NCBI GenBank assembly: GCA_964484935.1
Contig: CAZAFW010000072.1
Coordinates: forward strand, 1 to 6,539
Reading direction: 5' to 3'
DNA: 6,539 nt
From: BM714 sp964484935
GTDB lineage: Bacteria; Bacillota; Clostridia; Peptostreptococcales; BM714
Numbering within the stretch: the stretch's first letter is position 1; each line of letters begins with the position of its first letter. The notes under the pieces were generated by a model. The model ran no database searches and had not been told where the DNA came from. It saw only the letters and a program-made list of their open reading frames with translations. Shown here in pieces: positions 4,012-6,539 of the stretch. A program made the translations under genes and the position numbers.

Positions 4012-6375
4012 ATGCTGACCGAAAGAATGGAAAGACAGAAAAGGTTGTACATTGAAACAAAACCCGGGATATGCGTTGAAAGGGCGAAGGCATTCACGAG
4101 GTCTCACAAGCAAACCGAGGGCAAGGCCCTCATAATAAGGAGAGCTTTGGCATTTGAAGAAGTGTGCAGAACCTTGCCGGTGGAAATTTTTCCCGACGAG
4201 CTAATCGTGGGAACCCCGGGACGTTTCAAGCGGTCAGGCTTTATTTGTCCCGAGTTTTCATGGAAATGGGTGGATGATGAAATGGATTCCTTCATAAGCA
4301 GAAAACAGGATCCCTACGAAATCGGCGAGGAAGAAAAAAGGGTTCTCAGGGACGATATATTTCCATATTGGAAGGGCCGTTCGCTTGAGGAAACATTTTT
4401 GGCCCGCCTTCCCAAGGAAACGGCTAAGCTGGCAGTGGATACAGGAATCATAGACAATGACAACAAGTGGCGGAGCGCTGTGGGTGAAATTACGCCGGAC
4501 TATCAAGACATACTTTTTGTCAAAGGGTTCAAAGGAATCGAGGCAGATGCTTTAGAGAAAATGTCAAAATTGGATCCATTGGATGCAGAGAGCCAGGAGA
4601 GGATGGAATTTTATGAAGCGGCTGCTATTTCAGCCGGCGCAATTGTCACATTGGCGAATCGGTACGGGGACAAGGCGGAAGCATTGGCGGAAACTGAAAA
4701 AGATGAAAATAGAAAGAAGGAACTCATAAATATTGCTGAAATCTGCAGAAACGTTCCAGAAAATCCACCTGGGACATTTGCCGAGGCAATTCAGATGGTT
4801 TGGTTTGTACAGCTTGGAGAAATTTTATCAGAGAATTCGCTTGCGCTGAACTTGGGCCGCTTTGATCAATACATGAACCCATATTACGAAAACGACATAT
4901 CAGAAAACAAAATAACAGAGGACGGGGCGCTTGAACTGATTGAATCATTGTGGCTTAAGCTTTCCGAATGGGTTTGGGCAATATCCAAGAATACCGCCCA
5001 ATATTACGCCGGGTACAACGCTTTCCAGAATCTGACCATAGGCGGCCGAAAAAGAAACGGACGTGATGCAACAAACAAGGTTTCCTATCTTTGTTTAAAG
5101 GCCACAAAAGAGATAAAAACCCATCAACCTGGCTTAAGCGTAAGGATACACCCCGATTCGCCTCAAAAGTTTTTGATGGCGGTTTGCGACCTGATTAAAG
5201 AGGGGACCGGATTTCCAGCTGTCCACAATGACAGGGTGGGATCCGAAATGCTGATGTCGGCCGGGCTTTCTCCCGAGGATGCAAGAGACTGGAGCAATTG
5301 CGGATGCGTTGTTCCCCATTTCAGGAAAATAGGCGAATGGACAGCCGCCGTAAATATAAACCTTGCGGCTCCGCTTGAGTATGCGATGAATGGAGGCAGA
5401 AGCAGAATCACCGGGGATAAGATGGGCTTGATTCCCAAGGAGCCGATAGGCAGCTTTGATGCGATAAAGAAGGAATATTTCAGGCAGCTTGCAAATCTTG
5501 TAAAGCATTCCGTAATATCTACGGTAACGGCGCAGAGAATCCACGCCGAATCTGTTCCGAGGCCATTCATATCCCTTCTTGTTGACGGATGCATGGACAA
5601 GGGCGTCGACCTGAGCAAAGGAGGCGCCGTATACAATGTGGGTCCCGTTCTTACAGGAATAGGAGTTGCAGATGCGGCAAACGGTCTTGAGGCAATTAGT
5701 GAAATGGTCTTCGGGAAGAAGGCGGTGACTTTGAAGGAATTGAATAAAGCTCTCGATTCCAATTGGGAAAACAGTGAAGCGCTTAGAAAACAGGCTCTCG
5801 ATTGTGCCAAATACGGAAACGACCATGATATTGTCGATGAACTGGCCATCGAGATAACCGATTTTTACAACAGAGAAATAAAGAAATACAAGGACTATTT
5901 CGGCTCATCGTTCAATTCGGCATTCATGGGGATATCAAACTATGTTCCGACAGGAAGCGTAATTGGGGCGACTCCGGAGGGCAGAAAATCGGGTTCGCCT
6001 CTAACGGAAGGGGTTTCACCGCATGCGGGAACAGATGTCACGAGTCCGACGGCGGCCATGCGCTCGGCCGCAAAGATAAACCACGATGTGCATTCGGGAG
6101 GAACCCTCCTGAACATAAAACTGGCTCCCGAAATGGTCGAAAGCAGGCGCGGGCTGGCAAATCTTGCGGCTCTGATCCGCGGCTACTTCTCACTTGGAGC
6201 ATTTCATGTTCAATTCAACGTAATTGATATGGAAATACTAAAGGATGCGCAGAAGAATCCGGAAAAGCACAGGGACCTTTTAGTCAGGGTTGCGGGATAC
6301 AGCACACAATTCGTTAATCTTTCAAGGGAAATGCAGGATGCGATAATCGTAAGGACGACATATGAAGGTTTCTAA
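4012..6375 (+). CDS. Glycyl-radical enzyme (PFL2/dehydratase-like) of unknown substrate, with an atypical CGCVV active-site loop
   Basis: The 787-aa protein has the length and order of glycerol dehydratase/hydroxyproline dehydratase-like glycyl-radical enzymes. These include an N-terminal PFL domain (ERAKAFTRSHKQTEG, DELIVGTPG at 62-70), LGRFDQYMNPYYEND (281-295), TGFPAVHND (399-407), the Cys loop (427-435), GGAVYN (537-542), TPEGRKSGSPLTEGVSP (654-670), and a C-terminal Gly-radical domain with RVAGYS (759-764), radical at Gly762. The thiyl cysteine is probably Cys432. The family motif GC-x-E reads GC-V-V here, so the usual catalytic Glu is Val434, and Cys430 is an additional nearby cysteine. 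GGARYN is altered to GGAVYN (Val539). It is not pyruvate formate-lyase, which has adjacent Cys-Cys. No N-terminal microcompartment-targeting extension is evident, so it is probably a soluble cytosolic enzyme. The gene is translated from a strong AAGGAGG between a GntR regulator and its activase. Candidate chemistries are C-C, C-N or other radical cleavage of a small acid, but none can be assigned. Glycyl-radical enzyme identity is nearly certain; the substrate is unknown. Confidence 0.95.
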   Translation: MLTERMERQKRLYIETKPGICVERAKAFTRSHKQTEGKALIIRRALAFEEVCRTLPVEIFPDELIVGTPGRFKRSGFICPEFSWKWVDDEMDSFISRKQDPYEIGEEEKRVLRDDIFPYWKGRSLEETFLARLPKETAKLAVDTGIIDNDNKWRSAVGEITPDYQDILFVKGFKGIEADALEKMSKLDPLDAESQERMEFYEAAAISAGAIVTLANRYGDKAEALAETEKDENRKKELINIAEICRNVPENPPGTFAEAIQMVWFVQLGEILSENSLALNLGRFDQYMNPYYENDISENKITEDGALELIESLWLKLSEWVWAISKNTAQYYAGYNAFQNLTIGGRKRNGRDATNKVSYLCLKATKEIKTHQPGLSVRIHPDSPQKFLMAVCDLIKEGTGFPAVHNDRVGSEMLMSAGLSPEDARDWSNCGCVVPHFRKIGEWTAAVNINLAAPLEYAMNGGRSRITGDKMGLIPKEPIGSFDAIKKEYFRQLANLVKHSVISTVTAQRIHAESVPRPFISLLVDGCMDKGVDLSKGGAVYNVGPVLTGIGVADAANGLEAISEMVFGKKAVTLKELNKALDSNWENSEALRKQALDCAKYGNDHDIVDELAIEITDFYNREIKKYKDYFGSSFNSAFMGISNYVPTGSVIGATPEGRKSGSPLTEGVSPHAGTDVTSPTAAMRSAAKINHDVHSGGTLLNIKLAPEMVESRRGLANLAALIRGYFSLGAFHVQFNVIDMEILKDAQKNPEKHRDLLVRVAGYSTQFVNLSREMQDAIIVRTTYEGF

Positions 6376-6539
6376 GGGGCTGGTCACAGAAATCCAGAGG
6401 TGGTCGCTCAATGACGGATCAGGAATCCGCACCACTGTGTTTTTAAAGGGATGTCCCCTCAGATGTGAATGGTGCCATAATCCGGAAACACATTCAATGA
6501 ATCCGGAATTGACATACAATAGGAAGGCCTGCAGGATGT
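6362..6539 (+). CDS. Glycyl-radical enzyme activating enzyme, radical SAM (partial, 5' end)
   Basis: The first 59 codons are present and the gene runs off the window. GSGIRTTVFLKGCPLRCEWC contains the radical-SAM cluster motif C31-x3-C35-x2-C38, followed by HNPET, all typical of PFL-AE-like activases. These use SAM and a [4Fe-4S] cluster to install the glycyl radical, here on Gly762 of the preceding enzyme. The usual DGPGIRT reads DGSGIRT. KAC at 55-57 may be the first Cys of the ferredoxin-like insertion of two-cluster or three-cluster activases, but the window ends there. The ATG at 6362 has AAGGAC (6351-6356) 5 nt upstream and overlaps the enzyme gene by 14 nt, indicating translational coupling. 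Confidence 0.95.
   Translation, partial: MKVSKGLVTEIQRWSLNDGSGIRTTVFLKGCPLRCEWCHNPETHSMNPELTYNRKACRM

Noticed and set aside
5134..5849. Two long antisense open frames (about 230 codons) within the glycyl-radical enzyme gene.
   Set aside because: They lie wholly opposite a clearly coding gene with conserved motifs. They show no recognisable domain, and their length follows from the codon composition of the sense strand.
4012..6375. Annotation as pyruvate formate-lyase (formate acetyltransferase).
   Set aside because: The adjacent Cys-Cys pair of true PFL is absent. The overall motifs and length fit the dehydratase/PFL2 group instead.
1..6539. Mobile element, CRISPR array, tRNA or riboswitch.
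   Set aside because: No transposase, regular direct-repeat array, tRNA-like cloverleaf or extended structured leader was seen. Intergenic gaps are all about 120 nt or shorter and are accounted for by promoters and terminators.

Overview
The window looks like chromosomal DNA from an anaerobic, low-to-moderate GC Clostridia-type Firmicute. The evidence is the strong AAGGAGG/AAGGGGG ribosome-binding sites, a TTG start, frequent ATA (Ile) and AGG/AGA (Arg) codons, and an oxygen-sensitive glycyl-radical enzyme with its radical-SAM activase. All supported genes are on the + strand. No RNA genes, CRISPR arrays, insertion sequences or phage genes are visible.

Region 1 (1-82) is probably the last 26 codons of an unrecognised upstream gene. 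Region 2 (about 100-3228) is an envelope-signalling module. It contains a secreted, highly charged protein of 274 aa with four degenerate helical-hairpin repeats that resemble DUF2680/YckD-type sequences. A strong intrinsic terminator follows, then an OmpR/PhoB-family response regulator and a membrane histidine kinase that overlap by 4 nt. A Pho-box-like 7-4-7 direct repeat (101-118) lies exactly 10 bp upstream of a -10-like TAATAT. This is the arrangement expected if the regulator activates the secreted-protein gene. The layout recalls the Cpx/Spy type of periplasmic accessory protein, but that comparison is inference.

Region 3 (3271 to the window end) is a substrate-responsive catabolic operon. 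It encodes a GntR/FCD regulator (TTG start), a glycyl-radical enzyme of 787 aa 11 nt downstream, and the start of the activating enzyme, which overlaps the glycyl-radical gene by 14 nt. A near-perfect 18-bp palindrome centred on TGTATACA coincides with a consensus TATAAT -10 box in front of the regulator gene, suggesting autorepression that is relieved by the pathway substrate.

The most interesting item is the glycyl-radical enzyme. It has the size and overall pattern of the dehydratase/PFL2-type enzymes and an intact RVAGYS glycyl-radical loop. Its active-site cysteine loop, however, reads CGCVV. Known dehydratases and C-S or C-N lyases have GC-x-E there, so the usual catalytic glutamate is Val434, and a second cysteine sits two residues before the presumed thiyl cysteine. 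The GGARYN motif of the dehydratases reads GGAVYN. It is therefore unlikely to be a standard glycerol, diol, choline or hydroxyproline enzyme, and its substrate cannot be named from this sequence.
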